Both the position numbers and the translations under genes were made by a program. Under the pieces are notes generated by a model. It did no database searches. It was not told the origin of the DNA and saw nothing but the letters and a program-made list of their open reading frames with translations. From Hyphomicrobiaceae bacterium (lineage in GTDB: Bacteria; Pseudomonadota; Alphaproteobacteria; Rhizobiales; Hyphomicrobiaceae): 64,000 bases of DNA. Position 1 is the stretch's first letter, and the number at the start of each line of letters is the position of its first letter. Shown piece after piece: positions 44,094-53,934 of this stretch. The stretch is from assembly GCA_020442165.1 (NCBI GenBank), contig JAGRKV010000052.1, forward strand, positions 62,001 through 126,000, read 5' to 3'.

Positions 44094-46397
44094 ATGACCT
44101 CGGTCGATGTGCGCCAAGCCACATCTGGTGCAGCAGATCGCGTTGCAGCCCCGTCATTAGACCCGAGCGAGCGCTCGTTTTGGGTTGGTCTGGTCGTTGT
44201 TGTTCTGTCTCTGATTTCGGCGCTCGCGACCTATCTCATCCTGACCGGACTAACGCCGATCCTGCCGTCCGGCGGCGTCGTATGGACGGCTCTATTCCTC
44301 AATGTCGCGGTTATCATAGCCATGATTGCGGTCATCACCTGGCAGATTGCCGGGTTGTGGCAGGCATGGCGGGCAAAGAGTGCTGGCGCGCGGCTCCATA
44401 TCCGTATCGTTGCCTTGTTCTCACTGATTGCGGCTTTGCCCGCGCTCGTGCTGGCGGTTGCCGCGACGGTGACATTCTCGCGCTCGATTGACAGCTGGTT
44501 CACCGGGCGAGTGCGGGCGCTGATCGAGGACTCGCGCGGGGTCGCCCAGGCCTACGTCGAAGAGCACGGGCAGGTGATCCGCAACGATGTGCTCAACATG
44601 GCGCGAGATCTTGACGCCGCGGCAACCCTTGTTGCGGGTGACAACGAGCAGTTGCGCCGGCTCGTCATTGCGCAAGCGGGGCTTCGCGACCTTCCTTCTG
44701 CCTACATCATCGACAGTCAGGGCAAGCCGGTCATCACTGCGGTCGAGGATGAACGCATGGCGTTTGCCACGCCGACGCGGGCAGCGCTCGACGAGGTGGA
44801 AGCCGGGCTGGTGCCGCTGTCGATCTCGATGGAGGACATCCGGATCACGGCGATGGCCAAGCTTGCCAGCTACCCGGGCTGGTTTCTCTATGTCAGTCGG
44901 CACGTCAGTCCCAAGGTGCTGACCCATCTGCAGCGCACCGAGCAGAATGCGGCGGAATATACCCGGTTGCGGCAATCGCGCGGCAACCTGAAGTGGGCGC
45001 ACGCGCTCATGTACCTGATGATCTCGATGACCGCGATCATGGCCGCAATCTGGGTGGGCCTGTGGTTTGCGGGGAGGTTCGTTGCTCCGATCCGGCGTCT
45101 TATCGGAGCTGCGTCGGAAGTTTCGACGGGCAATCTCAACGTGGTGCTTCCCGAGAAGCGGGGCGAAGGCGATCTGAGGCGTTTGTCGGCGACGTTCAAC
45201 ACCATGACACGCGAGTTGAAGCACCAGCGCGATCAGCTCGTCTCTGCCAACGAACAATTGGTGGAACGGCGCCGCTTCATGGAGGCCGTGCTTTCAGGCG
45301 TGACCGCTGGCGTCATCGGTCTGGACAGCGACGGCCGGGTGGAACTCGCAAGCAGGGCGGCGCAGGCACTTCTAGGGCTGGACGAGCGCGAGCTGATCGG
45401 GCGGCCCTTGGGTGAGGCGGTCCCGGCGTTCGCGCCGGCGCTGGAGGGTCAGTCCGACCAGCAACAGAAGTCGGCGCGTTCACCCAATCCCGTCACCATA
45501 GAGGTGGGAGGGAATGAACGGACCTTCGCGGTGCGCGTGACGCATGAGAAGGCTTCGAGCGGCGATGTCGGCATGGTCGTTACCTTCGATGACATTACCG
45601 AACTTGTGACGGCGCAGCGGACGAGCGCATGGGCTGATGTGGCGCGGCGCATCGCGCACGAGATCAAGAACCCGCTGACACCGATCCAGCTTTCGGCCGA
45701 GCGCTTGAAGCGCAAGTATGGCCGCGTCATCCACGAGGATCGGGAAACCTTCGACAAGCTGACAGATACGATCGTGCGGCAAGTGGGCGATCTGAAGAGC
45801 ATGGTCGACGAGTTTGCATCATTCGCGCGCATGCCGAAGCCTGAGATGGCGGACGATGATCTGCGTCATGCAGTGCAAGAGCCGGTTCTGCTGTTTCGCG
45901 AGGGGCATCCCAAGGTGCGCTATCGCGTCGAAGTACCCGATGCGCCCGTGGTCACGAGCTATGACCGGAGGCTGGTCACACAGGCCGTCACAAACCTCGT
46001 GAAGAATGCCACAGAGTCGGTTGAAAGTTCGACCGATAGTCACGCTGGCGAACCGGACTGGCAGGGATTCGTGGAGGTGCGGGTTGTGGCCGAGGCAAGC
46101 CGCGCCATTATCGAAGTGATGGACAACGGACCGGGTTTTCCCAAGCAGAACCGCATGCGTCTGCTCGAACCCTATGTTACCACCAAGGGACACAAGGGCA
46201 CCGGGCTCGGCCTTGCGATGGTCCACAAGATCACCGAACAGCACGGTGGAGTGCTGCTGCTCGACGATGCACCGGCGACAGCGGAACGCACACAGGGTGC
46301 GCGTGTGCGCATGGTGCTGCCAATTACCAAGACCGCGGCTGAGGGTGTGCGTTCCACCGCGGAGGTTGCCATTCCTTCGGCCGGAGCTGGGACATGA
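44094..46397 (+). CDS. ntrY: Nitrogen regulation sensor histidine kinase NtrY
   Basis: A 767-residue membrane kinase. The N-terminus has several membrane helices (VVVVLSLISALATYLILTGL and LFSLIAALPALVLAVAATVT), a periplasmic loop and another helix near residue 330, then HAMP, PAS, the H-box [20 protein letters not shown] and GHKGTGLGLAMVHKI. NtrY senses envelope or redox-related signals and pairs with NtrX. GGGAGAG precedes the ATG. A 279 bp gap separates it from ntrC, so it may have its own promoter. Confidence 0.94.
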   Translation: MTSVDVRQATSGAADRVAAPSLDPSERSFWVGLVVVVLSLISALATYLILTGLTPILPSGGVVWTALFLNVAVIIAMIAVITWQIAGLWQAWRAKSAGARLHIRIVALFSLIAALPALVLAVAATVTFSRSIDSWFTGRVRALIEDSRGVAQAYVEEHGQVIRNDVLNMARDLDAAATLVAGDNEQLRRLVIAQAGLRDLPSAYIIDSQGKPVITAVEDERMAFATPTRAALDEVEAGLVPLSISMEDIRITAMAKLASYPGWFLYVSRHVSPKVLTHLQRTEQNAAEYTRLRQSRGNLKWAHALMYLMISMTAIMAAIWVGLWFAGRFVAPIRRLIGAASEVSTGNLNVVLPEKRGEGDLRRLSATFNTMTRELKHQRDQLVSANEQLVERRRFMEAVLSGVTAGVIGLDSDGRVELASRAAQALLGLDERELIGRPLGEAVPAFAPALEGQSDQQQKSARSPNPVTIEVGGNERTFAVRVTHEKASSGDVGMVVTFDDITELVTAQRTSAWADVARRIAHEIKNPLTPIQLSAERLKRKYGRVIHEDRETFDKLTDTIVRQVGDLKSMVDEFASFARMPKPEMADDDLRHAVQEPVLLFREGHPKVRYRVEVPDAPVVTSYDRRLVTQAVTNLVKNATESVESSTDSHAGEPDWQGFVEVRVVAEASRAIIEVMDNGPGFPKQNRMRLLEPYVTTKGHKGTGLGLAMVHKITEQHGGVLLLDDAPATAERTQGARVRMVLPITKTAAEGVRSTAEVAIPSAGAGT

Positions 46398-46490
46398 AGC
46401 ACCCTTCGGCCGAGATCAGAATTTGCACTCAAAGGTACGATGCGTCCCACCCCCCGGGACAACAAACAAACATGGATAAGGGAGCAATCG

Positions 46491-47909
46491 ATGGCCGCTG
46501 ACATCCTGATCGTCGATGACGAGGCCGACATCCGCGACCTCGTGGCGGGCATCCTCGAAGACGAGGGGCACAAGGCACGGCTGGCGCGCGACAGCGACGA
46601 AGCACTACGCGCGATCGAGGACAGGAGACCCAATCTGGTGATCCTGGATATCTGGCTGCAGGGATCGCGTCTGGATGGTCTTGAAGTGCTGTCGGCAATC
46701 AAGGCGACCTATCCAGATCTGCCCGTGGTCATCATCTCCGGTCACGGCAACATCGAAACGGCCGTCACCGCGATCCGCCGGGGCGCCTACGACTATATCG
46801 AGAAGCCGTTCAAGGCAGACCGCCTGCTGCTGGTGACGCTGCGTGCGCTCGAAGCATCGCAGCTCAAGCGCGAGGTGAGGGAACTGCGTGAACGCTCGAC
46901 GGTGTCGACCGACATGGTCGGGCACTCGGCGGCTATCAACCACCTGCGCGGCCACATCGATCGCGTATCACCGACCAACAGCCGGATTCTCATTCGCGGT
47001 GCATCGGGCACCGGCAAGGAACTCGCCGCGCGCGTCATCCACATGAAGTCGGCGCGCAAGGATGGTCCGTTCGTCGTTCTCAATGCCGCAGCCATGGCAC
47101 CGGAACGGGTGGAAGAGGAGCTGTTCGGCATCGAGGACAGAGCGGGCACGCCGCGCAAGGTGGGTGCGCTTGAGGAATCGCACGGCGGCACGCTCTACAT
47201 CGATGAAGTCGCCGACATGCCGATCGAGACGCAAGGCAAGGTGCTGCGGGTGCTCGTTGAGCAGAAGTTCCTGCGCCTCAACGGCAGTCAGAAAGTGGCG
47301 GTCGATGTCCGCATCATCTCATCGACCAGCCGCGATCTGGAACGCGAGATGCAGGAGGGCCGCTTCCGCGAGGACCTCTACCATCGCCTCAACGTCGTAC
47401 CATTGCGGGTGCCGAGCCTGGCGGAACGGCGCGACGACATTCCCGAGCTGATCGAACACTTCGTCAACCAGGTCGCCAACACGTCGGGACTGGCGCCCCG
47501 GCGGATCGGCGAAGATGCGATTGCCGTGCTGCAGGCGCACGACTGGCCGGGCAATGTGCGAGAGCTTCGCAACAACATCGAGCGTCTGATGATCCTTGCC
47601 GGTGGTGAACCAGGTGCCGTCATCACCGCCGATATGCTGCCTGAGGAAATCGGGTCGAACGTGCCGCTACCGGTCAATGGCGGCGCGGAGCACCTTATGA
47701 GCCTACCCCTGCGCGAGGCGCGCGAGATCTTCGAACGCGAATACCTGCTGGCCCAAATCAACCGATTTGGTGGAAATATCTCGCGGACGGCGGAATTCGT
47801 TGGCATGGAACGCTCGGCGCTTCACCGCAAGCTCAGGGCACTGGGTGTTTCCTCCGAGCACCGGGGCGGCGGCGGTGCGCCCAGCGGCCCCATGCCATCC
47901 GACAAATAA
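46491..47909 (+). CDS. ntrX: Response regulator NtrX
   Basis: A 472-residue regulator with receiver (ILIVDDEADIRDLVAGILED, acceptor Asp in VILDIWLQGS), AAA+ domain (RGASGTGKELAARVIHMKSA) and a Fis-type helix-turn-helix (NISRTAEFVGMERSALHRKL). The GAFTGA loop is absent: the place reads ELFGIEDRAGTPRKVGALEE. It therefore probably works with sigma70 or as a repressor rather than through sigma54. GGGAG precedes the ATG. It follows ntrY by 93 bp. Confidence 0.94.
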   Translation: MAADILIVDDEADIRDLVAGILEDEGHKARLARDSDEALRAIEDRRPNLVILDIWLQGSRLDGLEVLSAIKATYPDLPVVIISGHGNIETAVTAIRRGAYDYIEKPFKADRLLLVTLRALEASQLKREVRELRERSTVSTDMVGHSAAINHLRGHIDRVSPTNSRILIRGASGTGKELAARVIHMKSARKDGPFVVLNAAAMAPERVEEELFGIEDRAGTPRKVGALEESHGGTLYIDEVADMPIETQGKVLRVLVEQKFLRLNGSQKVAVDVRIISSTSRDLEREMQEGRFREDLYHRLNVVPLRVPSLAERRDDIPELIEHFVNQVANTSGLAPRRIGEDAIAVLQAHDWPGNVRELRNNIERLMILAGGEPGAVITADMLPEEIGSNVPLPVNGGAEHLMSLPLREAREIFEREYLLAQINRFGGNISRTAEFVGMERSALHRKLRALGVSSEHRGGGGAPSGPMPSDK

Positions 47910-48004
47910 CGAATGACATTGGTGCTGGAACTGACTGGAGCTGCTCGCGGGGCACTTGACCCGCGGGCTGCGGCGACTGCGACGAAGGCGTTGGCGGTGA
48001 TGAT

Positions 48005-49381
48005 ATGAAAGTCATAGTCTGCGGTGCCGGACAGGTCGGCACCGGCATCGCCGAACGACTGTCGAGCGAGGGCAACAATGTTTCCATCGTCGACGCCAGT
48101 GCCGAACTGGTGCAGCGCGCAAACGACATGCTCGACGTTCGCGCGATCCATGGCAACGCCGCCCATCCTGACATTCTGGAACGGGCAGGTGCGCGCGAAG
48201 CCGACATGCTGATCGCGGTGACGCTGCACGACGAAGTCAACATGGTTGCGTGTCAGGTGGCGCACACGCTCTTCGATATTCCAACGAAGATCGCGCGGGT
48301 GCGCGCGCAGACCTATCTGGAAAAGGAATACCGGCGGTTGTTCTCACGCGAGGCACTGCCGATCGACTACATCATTTCGCCGGAAATCGAAGTCGGCAAC
48401 ATGATCCTTCGGCGCCTGCAGCTGCCGGGGGCTTTCGATACGGTTAGCTTTGGTGATGGAAAGATCTCGGTGCTCGGCATTGCGTGCGGGCCGGAATGTC
48501 CGGTGCTCGATACGCCGTTGACGCAGCTGGCGGAACTCTTTCCCGATCTGCCTGCGATAACGGCGGCAATCGTGCGCAAGGGCCGGCTCTTCGTGCCGCA
48601 CGGGCAGGATCAGTTGCAGGCGGGCGATGACGCCTATGTCATAACGCCGACCGAGCAGGTGGTGCGGACGCTGCAGATCTTCGGTCACGAGGAGAAGCGG
48701 GCGCGGCGCATCGTCATCGCCGGCGGCGGCAATATCGGACTTTACATTGCGCGGGAGCTCGAAGAGCGCGAGCCCAACATCCGGGTCAAGGTGATCGAAG
48801 TGCTGCGACAGCGCGCGGTGCAGATCGCGGAAAAACTGGAACGCACGGTGGTGCTGCATGGCTCGGCACTGTCGGAAGATGTGCTGCGCGAGGCTGAAAT
48901 CACGGCGGCGGATACCTTGGTTGCCGTCACCAATGACGATCAGGTCAATCTGCTGACCTCGGCGCTGGCAAAGCAGCTTGGGTGCCGTACCAATCTGGCT
49001 CTGGTCAATTCGGCCAACTATGCAGGGATGGTGCGCTCGCTGGGCATCGATGCGCAAGTCGACCCGCGTGCCATTACCGTTAGCCGGGTTCTGCAGCATG
49101 TGCGGCGCGGGCGCATTCGCGGCGTGCATTCGGTGCACAATGGTGCGGGCGAGCTGATCGAGGCCGAGGTGCTGGAGACGGCACCAGTTCTCGGCAGGCC
49201 GCTGCGTGATTACAAGAACTCGGAAGGGCTGCGGTTCGGTGCCATTCTGCGTGATGGCAAAGTAATGATGGCGACGGGTGCGACCGAACTGGAGGTCAAG
49301 GACCGCGTCGTCCTGTTTGCCCGGGCCGATCATGTGCGCGAGGTGGAACAGATGTTCCGTGTCAGCCCCGACTACTTCTGA
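48005..49381 (+). CDS. trkA: Trk potassium uptake regulatory protein TrkA
   Basis: A 458-residue peripheral membrane protein with two RCK units. NAD-binding glycine motifs are VIVCGAGQVGTGIAERLSSE and IVIAGGGNIGLYIARELEER; each is followed by a TrkA-C domain (GKISVLGIACGPECPVLDTP). It gates a TrkH/TrkG potassium channel, which is not in the window. Its place after ntrX is conserved in Rhizobiales. An ORF on the opposite strand has no features and is a shadow. Confidence 0.95.
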   Translation: MKVIVCGAGQVGTGIAERLSSEGNNVSIVDASAELVQRANDMLDVRAIHGNAAHPDILERAGAREADMLIAVTLHDEVNMVACQVAHTLFDIPTKIARVRAQTYLEKEYRRLFSREALPIDYIISPEIEVGNMILRRLQLPGAFDTVSFGDGKISVLGIACGPECPVLDTPLTQLAELFPDLPAITAAIVRKGRLFVPHGQDQLQAGDDAYVITPTEQVVRTLQIFGHEEKRARRIVIAGGGNIGLYIARELEEREPNIRVKVIEVLRQRAVQIAEKLERTVVLHGSALSEDVLREAEITAADTLVAVTNDDQVNLLTSALAKQLGCRTNLALVNSANYAGMVRSLGIDAQVDPRAITVSRVLQHVRRGRIRGVHSVHNGAGELIEAEVLETAPVLGRPLRDYKNSEGLRFGAILRDGKVMMATGATELEVKDRVVLFARADHVREVEQMFRVSPDYF

Positions 49382-49442
49382 CACTGGCTCAAGGAAGCTT
49401 GTGCGTGCCGTCGATTGATTGCCGAACCTGCGGAGCCCAACC

Positions 49443-50303
49443 ATGACACGCATCGTCTATGTGAACGGCCGCTACCGGCAATACCGTGATGCGTTTGTGC
49501 ATGCGGAGGACCGGGGCTTTCAGTTCGGCGATGCGGTCTATGAGGTCTGCGAGATCTACAATGGCGGTCTGGTCGATCAGGCTCGGCACATGGAGCGGCT
49601 GACACGGTCGCTCGGGGAGCTGGGCATCCGTCCGCCGATGGGGCCTGCGGCATTGCGTCAGGTGATGCGGGAGACAGTGCGGCGCAATCGTGTGGTCAAT
49701 GGCTTGCTGTATCTGCAGGTCACGCGCGGGGTGGCTCCGCGGGATTTTGCCATGCCGCCGCACGGCACGCCCTCCACACTGATCTGTCTGGCGCGCCGTG
49801 GGGATCCGGCCCGCTTTGCCGATCAGGCTCAACACGGAATAGCTGTCATCACTGTTCCAGATATTCGCTGGGGGCGCTGCGACATCAAGACGACAATGCT
49901 GCTGCCGGCGGTGCTGGCCAAGGACACCGCCCGCAAGGCCGGCGCGAAAGAGGCCTGGCTCGTCGATCGCGACGGTTTCGTCACGGAAGGTTCCGCCTCC
50001 AATGCCTGGATCGTGACGGCCGATGGCCGGCTGGTGACGCGCGGTTTGGGGCACCAGCTCCTGCCGGGCGTGACCCGGCGGACGGTCATCGACATTCTTG
50101 CCCATGAGGGTCTGGTCCTGGAGGAGCGTGCCTTCACACCCGAGGAGGCGAAATGCGCTCGCGAAGCCTTCATAACCTCGGCCACCAATACCGTCATGCC
50201 AGTCATCAGTATTGACGGGACAGCCATCGGCAACGGAGCCCCGGGGTCCATCGCACTCCATTTGCGTACGATTTTTCATAGCATTGCGAGTGTGACGAAA
50301 TAG
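49443..50303 (+). CDS. D-amino-acid transaminase-like protein (class IV)
   Basis: A 286-residue PLP enzyme of fold type IV. The catalytic lysine is in RWGRCDIKTTMLLPAVLAKD; other family parts are EDRGFQFGDAVYEVCEIYNG, GFVTEGSASNAWIVT and LLPGVTRRTVIDI. The trkA-dat-hfq order is a standard feature of Rhizobiales. Its usual annotation is D-alanine/D-glutamate transaminase; branched-chain and 4-amino-4-deoxychorismate enzymes share these motifs. The start is chosen at the conserved MTRIVYVNG. Confidence 0.88.
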   Translation: MTRIVYVNGRYRQYRDAFVHAEDRGFQFGDAVYEVCEIYNGGLVDQARHMERLTRSLGELGIRPPMGPAALRQVMRETVRRNRVVNGLLYLQVTRGVAPRDFAMPPHGTPSTLICLARRGDPARFADQAQHGIAVITVPDIRWGRCDIKTTMLLPAVLAKDTARKAGAKEAWLVDRDGFVTEGSASNAWIVTADGRLVTRGLGHQLLPGVTRRTVIDILAHEGLVLEERAFTPEEAKCAREAFITSATNTVMPVISIDGTAIGNGAPGSIALHLRTIFHSIASVTK

Positions 50304-50526
50304 CCGACCGGGTCGCGGAGATCCCGGAGAACAGCCTATGCGTCGTATTGCCTAACCTGGGGATCGTCTTTGGCTTTGATTTCGCTGGACCCGCCGGGCT
50401 AGTGTCGGCGGACCGGTTACGTCAATTGGCTGGCTCGTTGTGACAGCGGAGCGCGACTTCGCTGAGGAAGGGGCTGGCCATTGCTGCGTCGGCTCGGGAA
50501 TAAAGGAACAAGGGTGGAAAAAAACG

Positions 50527-50775
50527 ATGGCGGCAGACAGAGTTCAAAGCCTCCAGGATACATTCCTCAACCACGTTCGTAAGAACAAAACCCCTCTGAC
50601 GATCTTCCTCATCAATGGTGTGAAGCTGCAGGGCATCGTGACGTGGTTCGACAATTTTTGTGTCCTGCTTAGACGCGACGGGCATTCCCAGCTCGTCTAC
50701 AAGCACGCAATCTCCACGATCATGCCAGGGCAGCCGGTTCATCTGATGGATACGGATCCGGCGGAAGGCAGCTAA
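50527..50775 (+). CDS. hfq: RNA chaperone Hfq
   Basis: An 82-residue Hfq with intact Sm1 ([34 protein letters not shown]) and Sm2 ([11 protein letters not shown]) motifs. It forms hexamers that bind small RNAs and mRNAs. The C-terminal tail is short, as usual in Alphaproteobacteria. It is followed by hflX, the standard pair. The 220 bp before it holds no other gene and presumably the promoter. Confidence 0.97.
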   Translation: MAADRVQSLQDTFLNHVRKNKTPLTIFLINGVKLQGIVTWFDNFCVLLRRDGHSQLVYKHAISTIMPGQPVHLMDTDPAEGS

Positions 50776-50825
50776 CGTCTTTCCTGCGAGGACTGGCGCT
50801 CATCGACAAGAACGCTCCAGACGCC

Positions 50826-52277
50826 TTGAAGCCGGTGCGCTCAGCGCCCGGCGGTGGCGTGTCCGATGTGGAGCGGTCGCGCGAGCGCGTTCTGGTGCTG
50901 GTGCCGGTGTTACCGGTGAGGACTCGTGATCGCGATCGGGAACGTATCCCGGCCGTCGCGACGGGGGCGGGCGCAGCAGGCGAGGCAGGTGCTGATCGTG
51001 GTGGTGGCCGGCACGGCGACGCCCCGCGCGTACGTGCTTCCGTTGTGCATTCGCCAGAGGACCGTCTGGCGGAAGCGTGCGGGCTTGCCGAGGCGATCGA
51101 TCTGCATGTGGTAGACGGCTTGATCGTCACGGTGCCGCAGCCCAAGGCTGGTACGCTGATGGGGTCGGGCAAAGTCGAGGAGATCGGCCGCCGCGTGGCA
51201 GACGACGAGATCGGTCTCGTTATCGTCGACCATCAAGTGTCTCCAGTGCAGCAGCGCAATCTGGAGAAGGCGTGGAATGCAAAGGTGCTCGATCGCACCG
51301 GTCTCATTCTCGAGATCTTCGGTGCGCGGGCGAGAACACGCGAGGGCCGGCTGCAGGTGGAGCTGGCACATCTGAGCTACCAGAAGGGCCGTCTGGTGCG
51401 GGCCTGGTCCCATCTTGAGCGTCAGCGCGGCGGCGGCGGCTTCCTTGGTGGTCCTGGCGAAGCGCAGATCGAGCTTGACCGGCGTATGCTGCAGGACCGC
51501 ATCGATGCCATCCGGCGGGAACTCGAACAGGTTGTGCGCACGCGAGAGCTGCATCGCGCCGGCCGCCGCAAGGTGCCTTATCCGGTCGTGGCTATCGTCG
51601 GCTACACCAATGCGGGTAAATCGACGCTATTCAACCGGCTGACGGGTGCGGACGTGCTGGCAATGGACCAGGTGTTCGCGACACTCGATCCAACGATGCG
51701 CGAAGTGCGGCTCGCGAGCGGCCGGCGGGTCATTCTATCGGACACAGTGGGGTTCATATCCGATCTTCCGACAATGCTTGTGGCGGCGTTTCGAGCGACG
51801 TTGGAAGAAGTCATCGACGCTGATCTGATCTTGCATGTCCGTGACATCTCACACGAAGAGACAGAGGCGCAGGCCGAAGACGTTGCACGTGTGCTGGAGA
51901 GTCTTGGCATCGATTTGACCCCTGCGGAAAACCACGTCCTGGAGGTGTGGAACAAGGTTGACCGGCTATCTGCCGTCACGCGGTCTGAGGCGGAAAATGC
52001 CGCCCGGTTCCTGTCGCCCCGCCCCGTGCTGGTGTCGGCGGTGACGGGCGAGGGACTTGCGCAGCTGCTCGATGCCATCGATGCGCGGCTGGGTGCCAGC
52101 GATGAGATCGTGACAGTTCCGATCGCGACCGGGGACGGCAAATTGCGCGCATGGCTCCACGAAAATACCGATATTGTCGCCAGCGAAGAAAACGAAGATG
52201 GCAGCGCCCGTTTCACCGTGCGCATTCCCGCAGACAAGAAGGGCCGGCTGCTGGCCCGGCTCGGCAAGGCGGGTTAG
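50826..52277 (+). CDS. hflX: GTPase HflX
   Basis: A GTPase of about 483 residues with the HflX N-terminal domain (GTLMGSGKVEEIGRRVADDE), the glycine-rich RQRGGGGFLGGPGEAQIELD and the G-domain (VGYTNAGKSTLFNRLTG, SDTVGFISDLP, WNKVD). It binds ribosomes and rescues stalled or stressed ones. The start is uncertain: the frame opens at a TTG without a ribosome site, and GTG codons at 50835 and 50859 are alternatives. Its TAG stop lies in TTAGAGC, resembling a repeat end. Confidence 0.93.
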   Translation: MKPVRSAPGGGVSDVERSRERVLVLVPVLPVRTRDRDRERIPAVATGAGAAGEAGADRGGGRHGDAPRVRASVVHSPEDRLAEACGLAEAIDLHVVDGLIVTVPQPKAGTLMGSGKVEEIGRRVADDEIGLVIVDHQVSPVQQRNLEKAWNAKVLDRTGLILEIFGARARTREGRLQVELAHLSYQKGRLVRAWSHLERQRGGGGFLGGPGEAQIELDRRMLQDRIDAIRRELEQVVRTRELHRAGRRKVPYPVVAIVGYTNAGKSTLFNRLTGADVLAMDQVFATLDPTMREVRLASGRRVILSDTVGFISDLPTMLVAAFRATLEEVIDADLILHVRDISHEETEAQAEDVARVLESLGIDLTPAENHVLEVWNKVDRLSAVTRSEAENAARFLSPRPVLVSAVTGEGLAQLLDAIDARLGASDEIVTVPIATGDGKLRAWLHENTDIVASEENEDGSARFTVRIPADKKGRLLARLGKAG

Positions 52278-52290
52278 AGCACGTTAGCCA
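52274..52290. repeat. Possible end of a degenerate CTAG-type element
   Basis: TTAGAGCACGTTAGCC matches the element end CTAGAGCATGTTTAGC at most positions, and as in the full copies it overlaps a TAG stop, here that of hflX. No second end was found, so this may be a decayed remnant or chance. Confidence 0.35.
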
Positions 52291-52415
52291 TAGCGGCTGT
52301 ACCATCATATGCGGCCTGATTGTCGACACCTGCGCATGGGAGAGTGAGGGTGGTTTCGACATTGCTCATCGACTGAACTTGCTTGCGGCAAGGCACGGTT
52401 GAGGTCGCACGGATC

Positions 52416-53648
52416 ATGGCTCGGACAGAGACTGCACAGTGCCTGATTGTCGGCGGTGGTCCGGCGGGCATGATGCTCGGCGTGCTGCTGGCGCGTGTGG
52501 GTGTCTCGGTGCGTGTGCTCGAAAAGCATGCGGACTTCCTTCGCGATTTTCGCGGCGACACGATACATCCATCGACGATGGAGGTGATGCAGGAGCTCGG
52601 GTGGCTTGAGGATTTCCTGCTTCTGCCGCACGCGAAGTTGGAGCGGCTGACCGTGATATTTGGCGGTACGCCGCTTCGGATGGCGGACCTCTCCAAGCTG
52701 CCGGTGTCCGCCCCTTACATCGCGATGACACCGCAGTGGAATTTCCTGAATTTTCTGGCCGAGAAGGGAAAAACCTATCCGGGTTTTGCTCTCGAAATGC
52801 AATCGGAGGCCATTGATCTTGTCATCGAGGCGGGACGGGTGGCGGGCGTGGTGGTGCAAACGCCGCAGGGGCTGCGCACCTTGCACGCCAATCTCATCGT
52901 TGCCGCCGATGGTCGTGGCTCTGTGCTGCGGGATAAGAGCGGGCTCAAGGTGCTCGACATCGGTGCGCCGATGGACGTGCTGTGGTTCCGGCTCGAAAAA
53001 AGCGCGGAGGACGCTGACGATTCACTTGGGCGCATCGAACCCGGTCACATCTTTATCAAGCTCAACCGTGGCGACTACTGGCAATGCGCCTACGTGTTCG
53101 ACAAGGGGCATGTCGAAAAGGTGCGTGCCGCCGGGCTCGACAAGTTCCGCGAGAAAGTCGCCTGGCTTGCGCAGGTGCCGGGGAATCGTGCGCGGCAGAT
53201 TGCAAGCTGGGATGATGTCAAACTGCTCAATGTGAAGGTGAACCGCCTGGAGCGGTGGTATCGCGAAGGTCTGTTGTGCATCGGGGATGCAGCGCATGCG
53301 ATGTCTCCGATGGGTGGCGTTGGCGTGAACCTCGCGGTGCAGGATGCTGTCGCGGCAGCAAACGTGCTTTGGCAACCCTTGAAGGCTGGCACGCTGCGCG
53401 AGGAAGACCTTGCCTTGGTGCAGAAGCGCAGGTCTTTCCCGACGCGGATGACGCAGGACATGCAGGTTACGATGCAGAAGCGCGTGATCGCGCCGTCGCT
53501 TGGGGCGAAGAAGCTGATGGTGCCTCCCTGGCCGATGCGGCTCATCGCGCGGTTTCCATTGCTGCAGCGTATCCCAGCGCGTCTCATTGGCATGGGCGTC
53601 AGGCCTGAGCATGTCTCGGATGAGATCCGACAGGGTGACGGCGCTTAA
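52416..53648 (+). CDS. FAD-dependent monooxygenase (PHBH fold)
   Basis: A 410-residue flavoprotein monooxygenase of the p-hydroxybenzoate hydroxylase type: the FAD-binding GxGxxG as CLIVGGGPAGMMLGVLLARV, the DG motif VAADGRGSVLRDKSGL, and GDAAHAMSPMGGVGVNLAVQ. Many relatives hydroxylate aromatics or act as UbiH paralogs; the substrate cannot be told from sequence. It is separate from hflX by about 140 bp and ends before a terminator-like hairpin. No ring-cleavage or transport genes lie near. Confidence 0.85.
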   Translation: MARTETAQCLIVGGGPAGMMLGVLLARVGVSVRVLEKHADFLRDFRGDTIHPSTMEVMQELGWLEDFLLLPHAKLERLTVIFGGTPLRMADLSKLPVSAPYIAMTPQWNFLNFLAEKGKTYPGFALEMQSEAIDLVIEAGRVAGVVVQTPQGLRTLHANLIVAADGRGSVLRDKSGLKVLDIGAPMDVLWFRLEKSAEDADDSLGRIEPGHIFIKLNRGDYWQCAYVFDKGHVEKVRAAGLDKFREKVAWLAQVPGNRARQIASWDDVKLLNVKVNRLERWYREGLLCIGDAAHAMSPMGGVGVNLAVQDAVAAANVLWQPLKAGTLREEDLALVQKRRSFPTRMTQDMQVTMQKRVIAPSLGAKKLMVPPWPMRLIARFPLLQRIPARLIGMGVRPEHVSDEIRQGDGA

Positions 53649-53712
53649 TAATGATCGCAAAAGTGTGAGCGCGCCCAACTCTTGCTCGAATTGCGGCCTA
53701 GTGTCATAAGAC

Positions 53713-53742
53713 AGCGCGCACCGGAAACGGCGCGCTTTGTTT
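53713..53742 (+). terminator. Intrinsic terminator after the FAD monooxygenase gene
   Basis: AGCGCG pairs with CGCGCT, with further pairing CCG-GAAA-CGG inside the loop, followed by TTGTTTTG. It lies about 65 bp after the monooxygenase stop. Confidence 0.6.
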
Positions 53743-53934
53743 TGACCGGATCGCAACCATGCGATCGAGCAGCGGAGGTGCTGATGCGAAGCACCAACTC
53801 AATCCGCACCCCGCGAGAGGGTGCCTGATACCGCTCTTCGGCGCTCGCCGGAGCGCCGGTTCATACGCGCCGCGATCGGCGCGCTCTTTACCTGAAAAAG
53901 AATTCTTCAGAACCTAGAAAGTCTGGTGTTCGCC

